Shown: positions 1-8,320 of the stretch, piece by piece
Layout of the letters: the number at the start of each line of letters is the position of its first letter
Position numbering within the stretch: position 1 is the stretch's first letter
NCBI RefSeq assembly: GCF_041435435.1
Contig: NZ_CP108494.1
Coordinates: 1,956,501-2,020,500 of the forward strand
Origin: Streptomyces sp. NBC_01241
GTDB taxonomy: Bacteria > Actinomycetota > Actinomycetes > Streptomycetales > Streptomycetaceae
Length of the DNA: 64,000 bases
Reading direction: 5' to 3'
Program-made: the position numbers and the translations under genes
Notes under the pieces: model-generated
What the model was told of the DNA's origin: nothing
The model's input: the letters and a program-made list of their open reading frames with translations, nothing else
The model's database searches: none

Positions 1-51
1 GAACGACGGACCGCCTGTTCGTTCGAGGACGCCACAGATGCGCGAGTCTGC

Positions 52-663
52 TCAGCTCCCGTCGCGCAGATCCCCAAGTCCCGTCGTACGGAACGCGATC
101 CGGTCGAACGTCGCCTCGCAGCCCTCGCCCGTGGGCGACTGGACCAGGAAGCCGACCGATGCCGCGGCCGCCTCCTGCGGATCGCCGAGGGCGAAGACGC
201 GGACGAAGGTCCACTTCTCGCCGTCGGCGGAGGCGTGGAAGGCGAACGCGTTGCCGGTGCGGCTGAGGCGGAGCCAGTAGCTGTCACCGTCGACGACGAA
301 GGAGTTGGTGTCGTCGGAGTGGCCGCGGGTGACGACCGTGCAGATGGTGGGGTGGTCGGGGGAGAGTTCCAGGCAGAGCTTGGCCCACGCGCGTTCTCCG
401 ACGTGGAGGTAGAGCACGCCCGCGTCGAAGGCCGCGGCGAAGCCGACGCGCACCCGGGCGAGGAGTTGGAAGTCGCCCGGGGGCGCGGTGCCGAGGAGGC
501 GGGGGGCATCGCTCGCGGGGTCGAGGGCGTCGCCGTCCGGTGGTACGAAGCGGTCCTGGCGGGCGCCCGCGCGGGCTGTCAGTGCGCCGATCTCGTACGT
601 CCAGTCGGCCTCGGGGCCGAAGGGGCGCAGCTCAAAGGGGAGTTCGGGAAGGTGTGGGGTCAT
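52..663 (-). CDS. DUF1349 family protein
   Basis: A 203-residue protein of the DUF1349 family, which has a concanavalin-like beta-sandwich fold. The middle and C-terminal parts carry the usual family features: a LYLHVGERAWAKLCLE strand pair, then VVTRGHSDDTNSF and DSYWLRLSRTGNAFAFHAS. The ATG overlaps the stop of the upstream aldehyde dehydrogenase as ATGA, so the two are translated together. No signal peptide is visible, so it is probably cytoplasmic. DUF1349 proteins often sit in sugar-use loci, and by position this one belongs to the sugar-acid operon. Its molecular role is not known; a carbohydrate-binding or processing role is only inferred. Confidence 0.85.
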   Translation of the reverse strand: MTPHLPELPFELRPFGPEADWTYEIGALTARAGARQDRFVPPDGDALDPASDAPRLLGTAPPGDFQLLARVRVGFAAAFDAGVLYLHVGERAWAKLCLELSPDHPTICTVVTRGHSDDTNSFVVDGDSYWLRLSRTGNAFAFHASADGEKWTFVRVFALGDPQEAAAASVGFLVQSPTGEGCEATFDRIAFRTTGLGDLRDGS

Positions 664-2180
664 GCGCGGCGGCCGTTCACTCGGCGGGGCAGGTTCAGGG
701 GGTTGTCGTCGCGGAGCTCCCGGGGGAGCAGGGCCTCGGGGGTCGTCTGGTAGGTGACCGGGCGCAGCCAGCGTTCGATGGCGGTGGCGCCGACCGAGGT
801 GGAGGTGGAGGTGGTGGCCGGGTAGGGGCCGCCGTGGTGCTGGGCGGGGGCGACGGCGACTCCGGTCGGCCAGCCGTTGACGAGGATCCGGCCGGCCAGC
901 GGGGTGAGGGCCGCGAGGAGTCCGGGGGCGTCGGCGTCGGCGCTGTCCGTGGCGGTCTGGAGGGTGGCGGTGAGGTTGCCGGGGAGCCGGGAGAGGACGG
1001 CGGTGATCTCGTCCGCGGAGGCGTAGCGGGCGACGACGGTGACAGGGCCGAAGCACTCCTCCAGGAGCGCGTCGTGCGGGCCGTCGGCGGTGAGGAGGTG
1101 CGCCGGTACGGTGAGGAAGCCGGCCGAGACGGTGTGCTCGCCGCCCGCGCCGGGGGTGACCGGGGCCTCCACGTCGGGCAGTTCGGCCCGTTCGCGTACG
1201 CCCGCGACGAAGGCGTCGCGCATCCGGTGGTCGAGCAGGACCCCGGCCTCGGTGTCGCTGACCGCGTCGGTCAGGGACTTCAGCAGCCGGTCGCCGCTCT
1301 CGCCGGCCGGGGCCAGGACGAAGCCGGGCTTGGTGCAGAACTGGCCCGACCCCATCGTCATCGAGCCCGCGAGCCCGGTGCCGATCTGCTCGCCGCGCTC
1401 GGCGGCGGCGGCCTCGGTGACGACGACGGGGTTGAGGGAGCCGAGCTCGCCGTGGAAGGGGATGGGGGTGGGGCGGGCGCCCGCCGCGTCGAACAGGGCG
1501 CGTCCGCCGCGTACGGAGCCGGTGAAGCCGGCGGCGGCGACGAGCGGGTGCTTGATCAGCTCGATGCCCGCCTCGAAGCCGTGCACCAGGACCAGTACGT
1601 CCTCCGGCAGGCCGACGCGGGCCGCCGCCCGGCGCAGTACGGAGGCGCACAGTTCGGAGGTGGCGGGGTGGTCGGGGTGCGCCTTGACGACGACCGGGCA
1701 GCCGGCGGCCAGTGCGCTCGCGGTGTCGCCGCCGGGGACGGAGAAGGCGAGCGGGAAGTTGCTGGCCGCGTACACCGCGACGACGCCGAGCGGGATCTTG
1801 TAGCGGCGCAGGTCGGGCCAGGGCGGGGTCCTGGTGGCGTCCTCGTGATCGATGTGGATGTCGAGGAAGGCGCCCTCGTCGACGACCTCCGCGAAGGCCC
1901 TCAACTGCGCTGCGGTGCGCGCGAGTTCACCGGTGAGCCGGGCCGGTCCGAGTGCGGTCTCGGCGTCGGCGGCCTCGATGATGTGCTCCCCGGCCTCGGT
2001 GAGCAGCTCCGCGGCGGTACGCAGGAACGCGGCGCGCACGACGCGGTCGGCGAGCGACGCGCGTACCGCGTGGGCGGCCCGGACCGCGCGGTCGACCTCC
2101 TCCGCTGTAGCCTCCACCGCAACCTGCTCACGCGGGTTCCCGGTGCGGGGGTCGACGCTCCAGACTGGTGCTGCTGCCAC
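660..2180 (-). CDS. alpha-ketoglutarate semialdehyde (2,5-dioxovalerate) dehydrogenase
   Basis: An NAD(P)-dependent aldehyde dehydrogenase of the KGSADH type. It would oxidise 2-oxoglutarate semialdehyde to 2-oxoglutarate, the last step of oxidative pentose, uronate and aldarate catabolism. Glu245 (FHGELGS) and Cys282 (GSGQFCTKPG) fit the general base and nucleophile, and the NPVVV and ECFGPV blocks are family typical. The GTG at 2180 is chosen because GGAAGGA lies six bases upstream; a start 30 bases earlier is possible but has no ribosome site. It is the first gene of an operon with the DUF1349 gene and is divergent from an IclR regulator. Family is sure; the substrate is inferred from family resemblance and from kdgD and udh in the same island. 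Confidence 0.88.
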   Translation of the reverse strand: MAAAPVWSVDPRTGNPREQVAVEATAEEVDRAVRAAHAVRASLADRVVRAAFLRTAAELLTEAGEHIIEAADAETALGPARLTGELARTAAQLRAFAEVVDEGAFLDIHIDHEDATRTPPWPDLRRYKIPLGVVAVYAASNFPLAFSVPGGDTASALAAGCPVVVKAHPDHPATSELCASVLRRAAARVGLPEDVLVLVHGFEAGIELIKHPLVAAAGFTGSVRGGRALFDAAGARPTPIPFHGELGSLNPVVVTEAAAAERGEQIGTGLAGSMTMGSGQFCTKPGFVLAPAGESGDRLLKSLTDAVSDTEAGVLLDHRMRDAFVAGVRERAELPDVEAPVTPGAGGEHTVSAGFLTVPAHLLTADGPHDALLEECFGPVTVVARYASADEITAVLSRLPGNLTATLQTATDSADADAPGLLAALTPLAGRILVNGWPTGVAVAPAQHHGGPYPATTSTSTSVGATAIERWLRPVTYQTTPEALLPRELRDDNPLNLPRRVNGRRA

Positions 2181-2215
2181 CGTGATTCCTTCCGCTCCAC
2201 TGCCACACATCAGAA

Positions 2216-2237
2216 GTTGTTCGGTATTCTGAACAAC
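2216..2237. promoter_or_regulatory. 22-bp palindrome, probable IclR operator
   Basis: GTTGTTC and GAACAAC form 7-bp inverted arms around GGTATTCT; the inner bases add further symmetry, leaving only two unpaired positions per half. It lies between the divergent dehydrogenase and IclR genes, 36 bp before the dehydrogenase start and downstream of its promoter. Position and symmetry fit an operator for the adjacent IclR protein. Inference from sequence only. Confidence 0.6.
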
Positions 2238-2243
2238 GTTCCT

Positions 2244-2260
2244 GATCGTGAATATGCGGC
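2244..2260. promoter_or_regulatory. possible third copy of the kdgD/udh operator
   Basis: On the minus strand, directly after the -10 box, the sequence reads GCATATTCACGATC. It matches the palindromic element downstream of the kdgD promoter (CCATATTCATGAAC) at most core positions, with the ATATTCA core identical. The outer arms are less well kept, so this is a weaker copy. Confidence 0.4.
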
Positions 2261-2261
2261 G

Positions 2262-2291
2262 ACTCTATTTCCGGGCGTTCGGTGTTGGCAA
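2262..2291 (-). promoter_or_regulatory. promoter of the semialdehyde dehydrogenase operon
   Basis: Minus strand TTGCCA (2286-2291) and TAGAGT (2262-2267) are 18 bp apart, a good fit to a vegetative (HrdB-type) Streptomyces promoter. The predicted start near 2255 gives a leader of about 75 nt that contains both candidate operators. Confidence 0.6.
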
Positions 2292-2352
2292 GAAGTCGCT
2301 GAGTTCAAGAGGTCGCGGGATTTCGTGAGTGGGCTGGAAGGGGCGTAGGGCG

Positions 2353-3123
2353 ATGTCGGCTGCCGAGTCTGGTGGGGCACAGGTCAAGTCCGCCGTGCGG
2401 ACGGTGGAACTGCTCGAATACTTCGCCGGGCGACCCGGCATGCACTCGCTCGCCGCGGTGCAGGAGGCCGTCGGCTATCCCAAGTCCAGCCTCTACATGC
2501 TGCTGCGCACGCTGGTGGAGCTGGGCTGGGTGGAGACCGACGCGACGGGCACGCGGTACGGGATCGGCGTACGGGCCCTGCTCGTCGGCACCTCGTACAT
2601 CGACGGCGACGAGGTCGTCGCGGCGGCCCGCCCGACGCTGGACCGGCTCGCCGACGACACGACGGAGACCATCCACCTGGCCCGCCTGGACGGCACGAAC
2701 GTGGTGTACCTCGCCACCCGTCAGTCCCAGCACTATCTGCGCCCCTTCACCCGCGTCGGCCGCCGGCTGCCCGCCCATTCCACCTCGCTCGGCAAGGCCC
2801 TGCTGGCCACCCACAGCGACGAGCAGGTCCGCACGATGCTCCCTCGGACGCTGCCCGCGCTGACCGAGCACACCATCACCGACCGCGAGAAGCTCATCGA
2901 GGAGCTGCACCTCGTCCGCGAGCAGGGTTACGCGGTGGACCGCGAGGAGAACACCCTCGGGCTGCGCTGCTTCGGCGTCGCCGTCCCGTACCGCACCCCG
3001 GCCCGTGACGCCATCAGCTGCTCGGTGCCGGTCGCCCGGCTCACGCCCGCGCACGAGCAGCTGGTGAAGGACGCGCTGTTCGACGCGCGGGACCGCCTGA
3101 CGCTGGCCACCCGGAGGCTCTGA
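2353..3123 (+). CDS. IclR family transcriptional regulator
   Basis: A 256-residue IclR regulator. The N-terminal winged helix (about residues 15-75, VKSAVRTVELLEYFAG then YPKSSLYMLLRTLVELGW) is followed by the IclR effector-binding domain with RVGRRLPAHSTSLGKALLA and NTLGLRCFGVAVPYR. The ATG at 2353 is preferred over a GTG at 2329 because it gives the normal family length and has purine-rich sequence upstream. It is divergent from the dehydrogenase operon, with a 22-bp palindrome between them, so it most likely controls that operon in response to a sugar acid. The ligand and sign of control are not shown by the sequence. It is followed after three bases by a GNAT gene, probably cotranscribed. 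Confidence 0.9.
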   Translation: MSAAESGGAQVKSAVRTVELLEYFAGRPGMHSLAAVQEAVGYPKSSLYMLLRTLVELGWVETDATGTRYGIGVRALLVGTSYIDGDEVVAAARPTLDRLADDTTETIHLARLDGTNVVYLATRQSQHYLRPFTRVGRRLPAHSTSLGKALLATHSDEQVRTMLPRTLPALTEHTITDREKLIEELHLVREQGYAVDREENTLGLRCFGVAVPYRTPARDAISCSVPVARLTPAHEQLVKDALFDARDRLTLATRRL

Positions 3124-3126
3124 ACC

Positions 3127-3600
3127 ATGCGGGTTTCCCTGCGCGAGGTGCGGGAGGGCGATCTGCCGTCGTTCTTCGTGTTCATGTCCGACCCGGAGTC
3201 GGTCAGGACGGCCGCTTTCACCAGCGAGGACCCCACCGACCGGCATGCCTTCGACGCCCACTGGCGGCGCGTCCTGGCCGACGGCTCGGTCGTGATGCGG
3301 ACGGTGGTCGCGGACGGTGTGGTGGTCGGCAACGCCGGGGCGTACGGGCCGCCGGACGACCGCCAGGTCACCTACTGGATCGACCGGGCGCACTGGGGCC
3401 GCGGGCTCGCGACGGCCGCGCTGCGGGCGCTGCTCGACGTCGTACCGGACCGCCCGCTGCACGCGCGGGCCGCGGCCGACAACACCGGTTCGCGCCGGGT
3501 GCTGGAGAAGTGCGGGTTCGCCGTCACCGGCAGGGACCAAGGGTACGCGCACGCTCGCGGCGAGGAAACCGACGAGCTGCTGTTCACCCTGCCGGGGTGA
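3127..3600 (+). CDS. GNAT family N-acetyltransferase
   Basis: A 157-residue GNAT acetyltransferase of the RimJ/RimL-like type. It starts with the typical LREVREGDLPSFF strand-helix. The acetyl-CoA binding motif is IDRAHWGRGLATAAL, and the C-terminal NTGSRRVLEKCGF helix is the usual motif B. It lies three bases after the IclR stop, so it is probably translated from the same mRNA. The acceptor is unknown; no link to sugar-acid catabolism is evident beyond position. Confidence 0.85.
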   Translation: MRVSLREVREGDLPSFFVFMSDPESVRTAAFTSEDPTDRHAFDAHWRRVLADGSVVMRTVVADGVVVGNAGAYGPPDDRQVTYWIDRAHWGRGLATAALRALLDVVPDRPLHARAAADNTGSRRVLEKCGFAVTGRDQGYAHARGEETDELLFTLPG

Positions 3601-3645
3601 CCCGGGGTATCACCTCCGGCAGCCCCGGCCGCTCATGAGGAATCG

Positions 3646-5154
3646 GTGAGAAGCGGCATATTCGGGAACCCCGCGCCTCGCCCCGGTCGTCCCTCCCGTG
3701 GGATGAACAAAACGATCAGGCACACCTCGGTCTTCTGCCTGCTGCTGGTCCTCGCCCTGCTGGGGCGGGCGACCTGGCTGCAGGCGTACCAGGCACGGGC
3801 GCTCGCAGACGACGACCACAACCGGCGGAACACCATCGCGCAGTACGCGCAGCCGCTCGGCGACATCATCGTGGCCGGGAACCCGGTCACCGGATCGAAG
3901 AGGACGGTGAGCGGCGACCTCGCGTACAAGCGCACCTACAAGCAGGGCGATCTCTACGCGGCCGTCACCGGCTACAGCTCGCAGGCGTACGGTGCCACGC
4001 AGCTCGAAGGGATCTACAGCCATGTGCTGGACGGCACCGACGACCGGCTGAAGAGCCCGATGGACGTGGTGACGGGCAAGCAGGCGGCCCCCGGCGATGT
4101 CCTGACGACGATCGACCCGGCTGTGCAGAAGGCCGCGTACGAGGCGCTCGGCACCGACAAGGGCGCGGCGGTCGCGATCGACCCGAAGACCGGGCAGGTC
4201 CTGGGCGTGGTCTCCACGCCTTCGTACGACCCGTCGAAGATCAGCGGGACGGCGGACGGCGACGCCTGGCAGAAGCTGCTCGACGACCCGGACAAGCCGC
4301 TGGTCAACCGGGCGCTGCGGCAGCCGCTGGCGCCCGGTTCGACGTTCAAGCTGGTGGTGGCGGCCGCGGCGCTGGAGGACGGGCTGTACAGCTCCGTCGA
4401 CGAGCCCACGGACAGCCCCAATCCGTACCCGTTGCCCGGCAGCAGCAAGAACCTGGAGAACGAGAGCGCCTCGGCCCCCTGCGAGAACGCCACGCTGCGC
4501 ACCGCGCTCCAGTACTCCTGCAACAACGTCTTCGGGAAGGTCGCCGTCGACCTCGGCCAGGACAAGGTCAGGGCGATGGCGGAGAAGTTCGGCTTCAACA
4601 CCGCGAAGCTGGACATGCCGGTGCGGGCCTCCGAGAGCGTCTACCCGTCCGGCATGGACAAGGCGCAGACGGCGCTGTCGGGCATCGGCCAGTTCGAGGT
4701 CACCGCAACGCCGCTGCAGATCGCCATGGTCTCGGCCGCCCTCGCCAACGGCGGCGAACTGGCCGCACCCCACATGGTGTCCCGGGTGACGGACTCCAAG
4801 GGCAACACGTTGCAGGACTTCGCGGACGGGGACATGAAGCGGGTCGTCTCGCAGTCCACCGCCGAGCAGCTGCGCAGCGCGATGGTGACCGTCGTCGAAA
4901 AGGGCACCGGCACCAACGCCCGGATCGCGGGGGCCGAGGTGGGCGGCAAGACGGGGACCGCGCAGAACGGCGTGGGCAACAGCAAGTCCCCGTACGCCTG
5001 GTTCACCTCGTACGCGAAGGACAGGTCCAGCGGCAAGGAGGTCGCGGTGGCGGTGGTCGTCGAGGACTCGGGCGCGGCCCGCGCGGAGGTCAGCGGCAAC
5101 GGTCTGGCGGCGCCGATCGCCCAGAAGATGATGAAGGCGGCGCTCAAGGGGTGA
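3646..5154 (+). CDS. class B penicillin-binding protein (transpeptidase)
   Basis: A membrane-anchored peptidoglycan transpeptidase of about 500 residues. One N-terminal membrane helix (FCLLLVLALLGR) is followed by a class B dimerisation region and the transpeptidase domain. All three active-site motifs are present: SxxK as PGSTFK with serine near residue 232, SxN as YSCNN, and KTG as GGKTGTAQ. It resembles PbpA-like proteins of Streptomyces. The GTG at 3646 has GAGG five bases upstream; related proteins begin at MNKTIR, which here is the ATG at 3703, so that start is a real alternative (483 residues). It stands alone, convergent with the pectate lyase. A cell-wall role in growth or sporulation is inferred from the family. 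Confidence 0.92.
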   Translation: MRSGIFGNPAPRPGRPSRGMNKTIRHTSVFCLLLVLALLGRATWLQAYQARALADDDHNRRNTIAQYAQPLGDIIVAGNPVTGSKRTVSGDLAYKRTYKQGDLYAAVTGYSSQAYGATQLEGIYSHVLDGTDDRLKSPMDVVTGKQAAPGDVLTTIDPAVQKAAYEALGTDKGAAVAIDPKTGQVLGVVSTPSYDPSKISGTADGDAWQKLLDDPDKPLVNRALRQPLAPGSTFKLVVAAAALEDGLYSSVDEPTDSPNPYPLPGSSKNLENESASAPCENATLRTALQYSCNNVFGKVAVDLGQDKVRAMAEKFGFNTAKLDMPVRASESVYPSGMDKAQTALSGIGQFEVTATPLQIAMVSAALANGGELAAPHMVSRVTDSKGNTLQDFADGDMKRVVSQSTAEQLRSAMVTVVEKGTGTNARIAGAEVGGKTGTAQNGVGNSKSPYAWFTSYAKDRSSGKEVAVAVVVEDSGAARAEVSGNGLAAPIAQKMMKAALKG

Positions 5155-5228
5155 GAGGGACGACGGGCGACGGGCCAACATGCCGCTGTGGGCGACGAAT
5201 TCGGCTCCTCGCACTAGCGGAAACCGCA

Positions 5229-5265
5229 GCCGGGCCGAGCCGGGCCCGCCCCGGCCCGGCCCGGC
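5229..5265. terminator. GC-rich hairpin between convergent genes
   Basis: GCCGGGCC (5229-5236) pairs with GGCCCGGC (5258-5265), with a nested GC-rich pair inside. There is no T tract, which is normal for Streptomyces terminators. It lies between the ends of the penicillin-binding protein and pectate lyase genes. Confidence 0.5.
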
Positions 5266-5272
5266 GTGCGGG

Positions 5273-6594
5273 TCAGCGGCCCCGCCCGGCTCCGGCTCCG
5301 TGGTCGACGAGTGCGGGGACGGCGCGAGGGTTGTCGATCCGGGTGCGCAACGTCGGGGTCCAGCCGGCGTCCCGGGTGAGCTGCTCGGCGGGAACGCCCG
5401 CGTTGTGGACGGTGATGAGGTCGGTCCTGCGGCCGTTGACGTAGTTGTCCGCCGCGGTGATCGGGGACTCCTTCCACTTCTTCAGGATGGTCGCCGGGTC
5501 GGCCTGCGGGGCGAGTGTGAACGCGTTGTGTTCGGCGACGATCCGGGACTCCATGCCCACGCCGTAGCTGTAGCCGTAGGCGGCGCCCGCCGTGGCGACG
5601 AAGTGGTTGTTGTACGAGTCGACGGCGCCGAAACGGACTCGGGGGGCGCGTTCCTTGACGTCCTGGAAGAGGTTGTGGTGCAGGGTGACGCGGAGCTTTC
5701 CGCGGTCGATCGCCGCGGTGGCGGCGCTGTCGCTGTTGCCGATGAGCATCGTCTTGTCGTGGTTCTTCAGGACGTTCCAGGAGACGGTGATCAGGTCGGC
5801 ACCGCGGACGATGTCGAAAAGGCCGTCGTGCTGTTGGAAGAGTTCGCCGTAGTAGCGGGGCTGGTCGGCGTCGTGCCGGTCGCCGTCGCTGAAGGTGTTG
5901 TGGTCGACCCAGACATGGCTGGAGCCGGTGACGACGAGGTTGTCGTACTCGGAGTTCCAGGCGCCGGTCTCACCGTCGGTGGGGTCCCACCGGGGAAAGC
6001 AGTCGTAGGTGTCCTCAAAGCCGATGTTGCGGACGATGACGTTCGAGACGTTCTTGACCTGGAGGCTCGCGCCGATGACGGTGGCGTCGCCGACGCCGAC
6101 GAGCGTGGTGTTGGACGGGACCACGACCTCGACCGCGGCCTTCTGGCGGGCGGCGGAAGCAACGCGGGCGTCCTCCAACGGGCCGGACGGGAGCTCCTTG
6201 CCCCAGGTCGCCGGGGCGTAGGCGGCAAGGTACTTGTCGAGGGTGTAGCCGTCGGCCTGGTAGTCCTCGCAGTCGATGGGGTTGCCTTCGGTGTCGGAGT
6301 TGCCGTGGATGGTCCGGCGATCCTGACGATCTTCGGTGCGTCGCCCGCGTCCTCGAACGCGGCGATGAGTTCGGCCCGGTCGGTGACGGTGTAGATGTGG
6401 TCGGGCGTCGCCCGGGAGCCGCCGGTGGTGGAGCCGTCGGCGGCGGCCCAGCCGTCGCCCTCGGGGAGTACGGCGCGCTCGATGCCCTTCGTGTGGTGCG
6501 GGGCGGCCTGGGCGGGAACGGACACGGCGAGGGCGAGTGAGGCACAACCCATCGCGAGAGCGATGGCGTGGGCATGACACATGCGTGCGGACAT
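5273..6594 (-). pseudogene. secreted pectate lyase (PL1), broken by a frameshift
   Basis: A polysaccharide lyase family 1 pectate lyase that would cleave polygalacturonate by beta-elimination outside the cell. The first frame encodes a signal peptide (ALAMGCASLALAVSVPAQAA) and runs to AAFEDAGDAPKIVRIAG. The protein then continues in another frame from TIHGNSDTEGNPIDCEDY to the end, with the PL1 motifs SSHVWVDHNTFSDG and KERAPRVRFG. One base appears to be missing at GGACC near 6311-6315; adding one base gives a normal 440-residue protein. The rest is intact and not decayed, so this is either a recent mutation or a sequencing error. It fits the sugar-acid genes around it as the likely source of uronates. 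Confidence 0.8.
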
Positions 6595-6742
6595 GGCGGT
6601 TCCTTCGATGGGTGGGGTGGGACGTTACGGAGGTCGGGCCTGTGGCCAGGTGATCCACTCGGTGGGGGACGGGGTCGTCGAGTCGGCGCGGGCCGGGCGG
6701 AACGAGGACGCGTGCGTCCCCCACGGCGAGATCCCGCACCGC

Positions 6743-6772
6743 GGCCGGCCCCCGGTCACCGGGGTGCCGGCC
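6743..6772 (-). terminator. hairpin after the ABC importer operon
   Basis: GGCCGGC-CCCCGG pairs with CCGGGG-GCCGGCC around a three-base loop, with a single bulged T. It lies 22 bp after the substrate-binding protein stop and before the pectate lyase, so the lyase probably has its own transcript. The other part of this roughly 200-bp gap shows no gene. Confidence 0.6.
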
Positions 6773-6793
6773 GTGACGTGACGGTCGGCCGGA

Positions 6794-8128
6794 TCAGCTC
6801 TTGTTCTGCTGCTTCCACTCCGCCTGGGCCTTGTTCAGCTCGTCGGCCATCTTGTCCAGGAATGCCTTCGCAGTGGTCTTGCCGAGCAGCACCTTCTGGA
6901 ACTCGGGCTCGTTGTCGGCCTTGCTGATGTTGTTCCAGTCGGGCAGGTAGTACGGCAGCTGCACGATCTTGGTGGAGCCGTCGGTCAGGGACTTCGCGGC
7001 GAGCTCGGTCGGCGCGGCGGCGCTGATCCACGGGTCCTTGGCGGCCTCGGTGTTGGCCGGGATGGCGCCCGCCGACTCGTTCCACTTGCTGTTCGACGCG
7101 TGGGAGGCGGCGAACTCGATGAACTTCCAGGCCGCCGTCTTGTTCTTGCTCGACTTGAACAGCCCGAGCCCGTCGACGGGGTTGGAGACCTGGACACGGG
7201 TGCCGCTGTCACCGATCGGGTTCGGGATGCCGGCGAACTTGTCCTCGCCCAGCGCCTTCAGATGGTCCTGGTAGGAGCCGAGGTTGTGGCTGAGCATGCC
7301 GATGGTGCCGGAGTCCCACTGGGCGACCATCTTGGTGAAGTCGTTGTTGACGTCGGCGGCGGGCGTCGTCTTCTTGTACAGGGCGGCGTACTTCTCCAGC
7401 GCGGCGACGTTCTTCGGGTCGTTGAGGGTCGTCCTGTCACCGTTCCAGAACTCGGTGATCCCGGACTGCCCGTATGCGGCGTCGATGGCCTGGGCGATCG
7501 AACCGGCGCCGCCGCGGATGGTGTAGCCGAACTTGTTGTTCTTGGAGTCGGTGAGCTTGCCGGCCGCCTTGTAGAAGTCGGCCCAGGTGGTGGGGGCTTC
7601 GAGGCCGGCCGCCTTGAAGAGGTCGGTGCGGTACCAGAGCGCGCCGTTGTTCGCGGAGGTCGGCACGGTGTACATCTCGTCGCCCCGGCCCCCCGCGTCC
7701 TTGACGCTCGCGACCATGCCCTCGACGAGCTTGCCGTTCAGGGACGAGCCCTTGATGCGGTCGCCGACCGGTTCCAGGGCGTCCTGGGCGACGATGTTGG
7801 AGAGATAGGCGGTGCCGACGCCTCCGACGTCCGGCAGTCCGCCGCCCGCTATCGCGGTGTCGTACTTGGACTGGACGTCCGCGATCGGGATCGGGACGTA
7901 CGTGACCTTGATGTCCGGGTTCTTGTCCTCGAAGTCCTTGATGATCTCGGTCCAGACGGCGGTGCGCGGGCCGCCGTTGTTGTCCCAGAAGGTGATCTCG
8001 CCCTTTCCGCTGCCTTCGTCTCCGGAGCTGGATCCGTCGTCGCCGCAGGCGGTCGCGGTGAGGGCCAGCAGTGCCGCGAGGGACACGGCTGCCGTGGCAC
8101 GCCCCCGCTGCGTCTTCGAATGGGTCAT
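6794..8128 (-). CDS. sugar ABC transporter substrate-binding lipoprotein
   Basis: A 444-residue extracellular solute-binding protein of family 1. The signal peptide ends in a lipobox, LTATAC, so the protein would be lipid-anchored outside the membrane. The GEITFWDNNGG and DVGGVGTAYLSNI segments and the C-terminal WKFIEFAASHASNSKW region are typical of oligosaccharide binders. GAGAAGAG lies before the ATG. It is the last gene of an operon with two permeases, an oxidoreductase and a DUF6807 protein; binding proteins more often come first. No ATPase gene is present, so the importer probably uses a shared ATPase such as MsiK. The substrate is not readable from sequence; a pectin-derived sugar acid or oligosaccharide is inferred from context. 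Confidence 0.9.
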   Translation of the reverse strand: MTHSKTQRGRATAAVSLAALLALTATACGDDGSSSGDEGSGKGEITFWDNNGGPRTAVWTEIIKDFEDKNPDIKVTYVPIPIADVQSKYDTAIAGGGLPDVGGVGTAYLSNIVAQDALEPVGDRIKGSSLNGKLVEGMVASVKDAGGRGDEMYTVPTSANNGALWYRTDLFKAAGLEAPTTWADFYKAAGKLTDSKNNKFGYTIRGGAGSIAQAIDAAYGQSGITEFWNGDRTTLNDPKNVAALEKYAALYKKTTPAADVNNDFTKMVAQWDSGTIGMLSHNLGSYQDHLKALGEDKFAGIPNPIGDSGTRVQVSNPVDGLGLFKSSKNKTAAWKFIEFAASHASNSKWNESAGAIPANTEAAKDPWISAAAPTELAAKSLTDGSTKIVQLPYYLPDWNNISKADNEPEFQKVLLGKTTAKAFLDKMADELNKAQAEWKQQNKS

Positions 8129-8170
8129 GGTCGGCTCTTCTCTCTCGATGTCGTCTCTGTTCCTGCGGTG

Positions 8171-8320
8171 TTACGGGTTGGGCAGGGCCCGCAGGTCGTG
8201 CGCGTACGCGGTCCGTACGCAGGCGAGCCGCAGCCCGTCCCCGGCGTGTTCGACCGTCCACCCGGGCCGCGGGTTCGCCGTCGTTCCGTCGCCCCGGTCG
8301 GCGGTCCACGGGCGGCTCAC
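8171..8320 (-). CDS. possible 49-residue protein coupled to the DUF6807 gene
   Basis: A short frame starts with GTG inside the stop of the DUF6807 gene (GTGA overlap) and ends 42 bp before the binding-protein start. The product, VSRPWTADRGDG to YAHDLRALPNP, has a tryptophan-rich middle (RPGWTVEHAGDGLRL) that looks like real protein rather than a shadow frame. It has no motif I recognise, no signal peptide and no membrane helix. The same GTGA coupling joins the other genes of this operon, which supports translation. Unknown function; it may be a remnant. Confidence 0.4.
   Translation of the reverse strand: MSRPWTADRGDGTTANPRPGWTVEHAGDGLRLACVRTAYAHDLRALPNP

Noticed and set aside
1..24. Inverted repeat GAACGA...TCGTTC at the window start
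   Set aside because: Arms are only 6 bp and the context upstream is cut off, so neither terminator nor operator can be supported.
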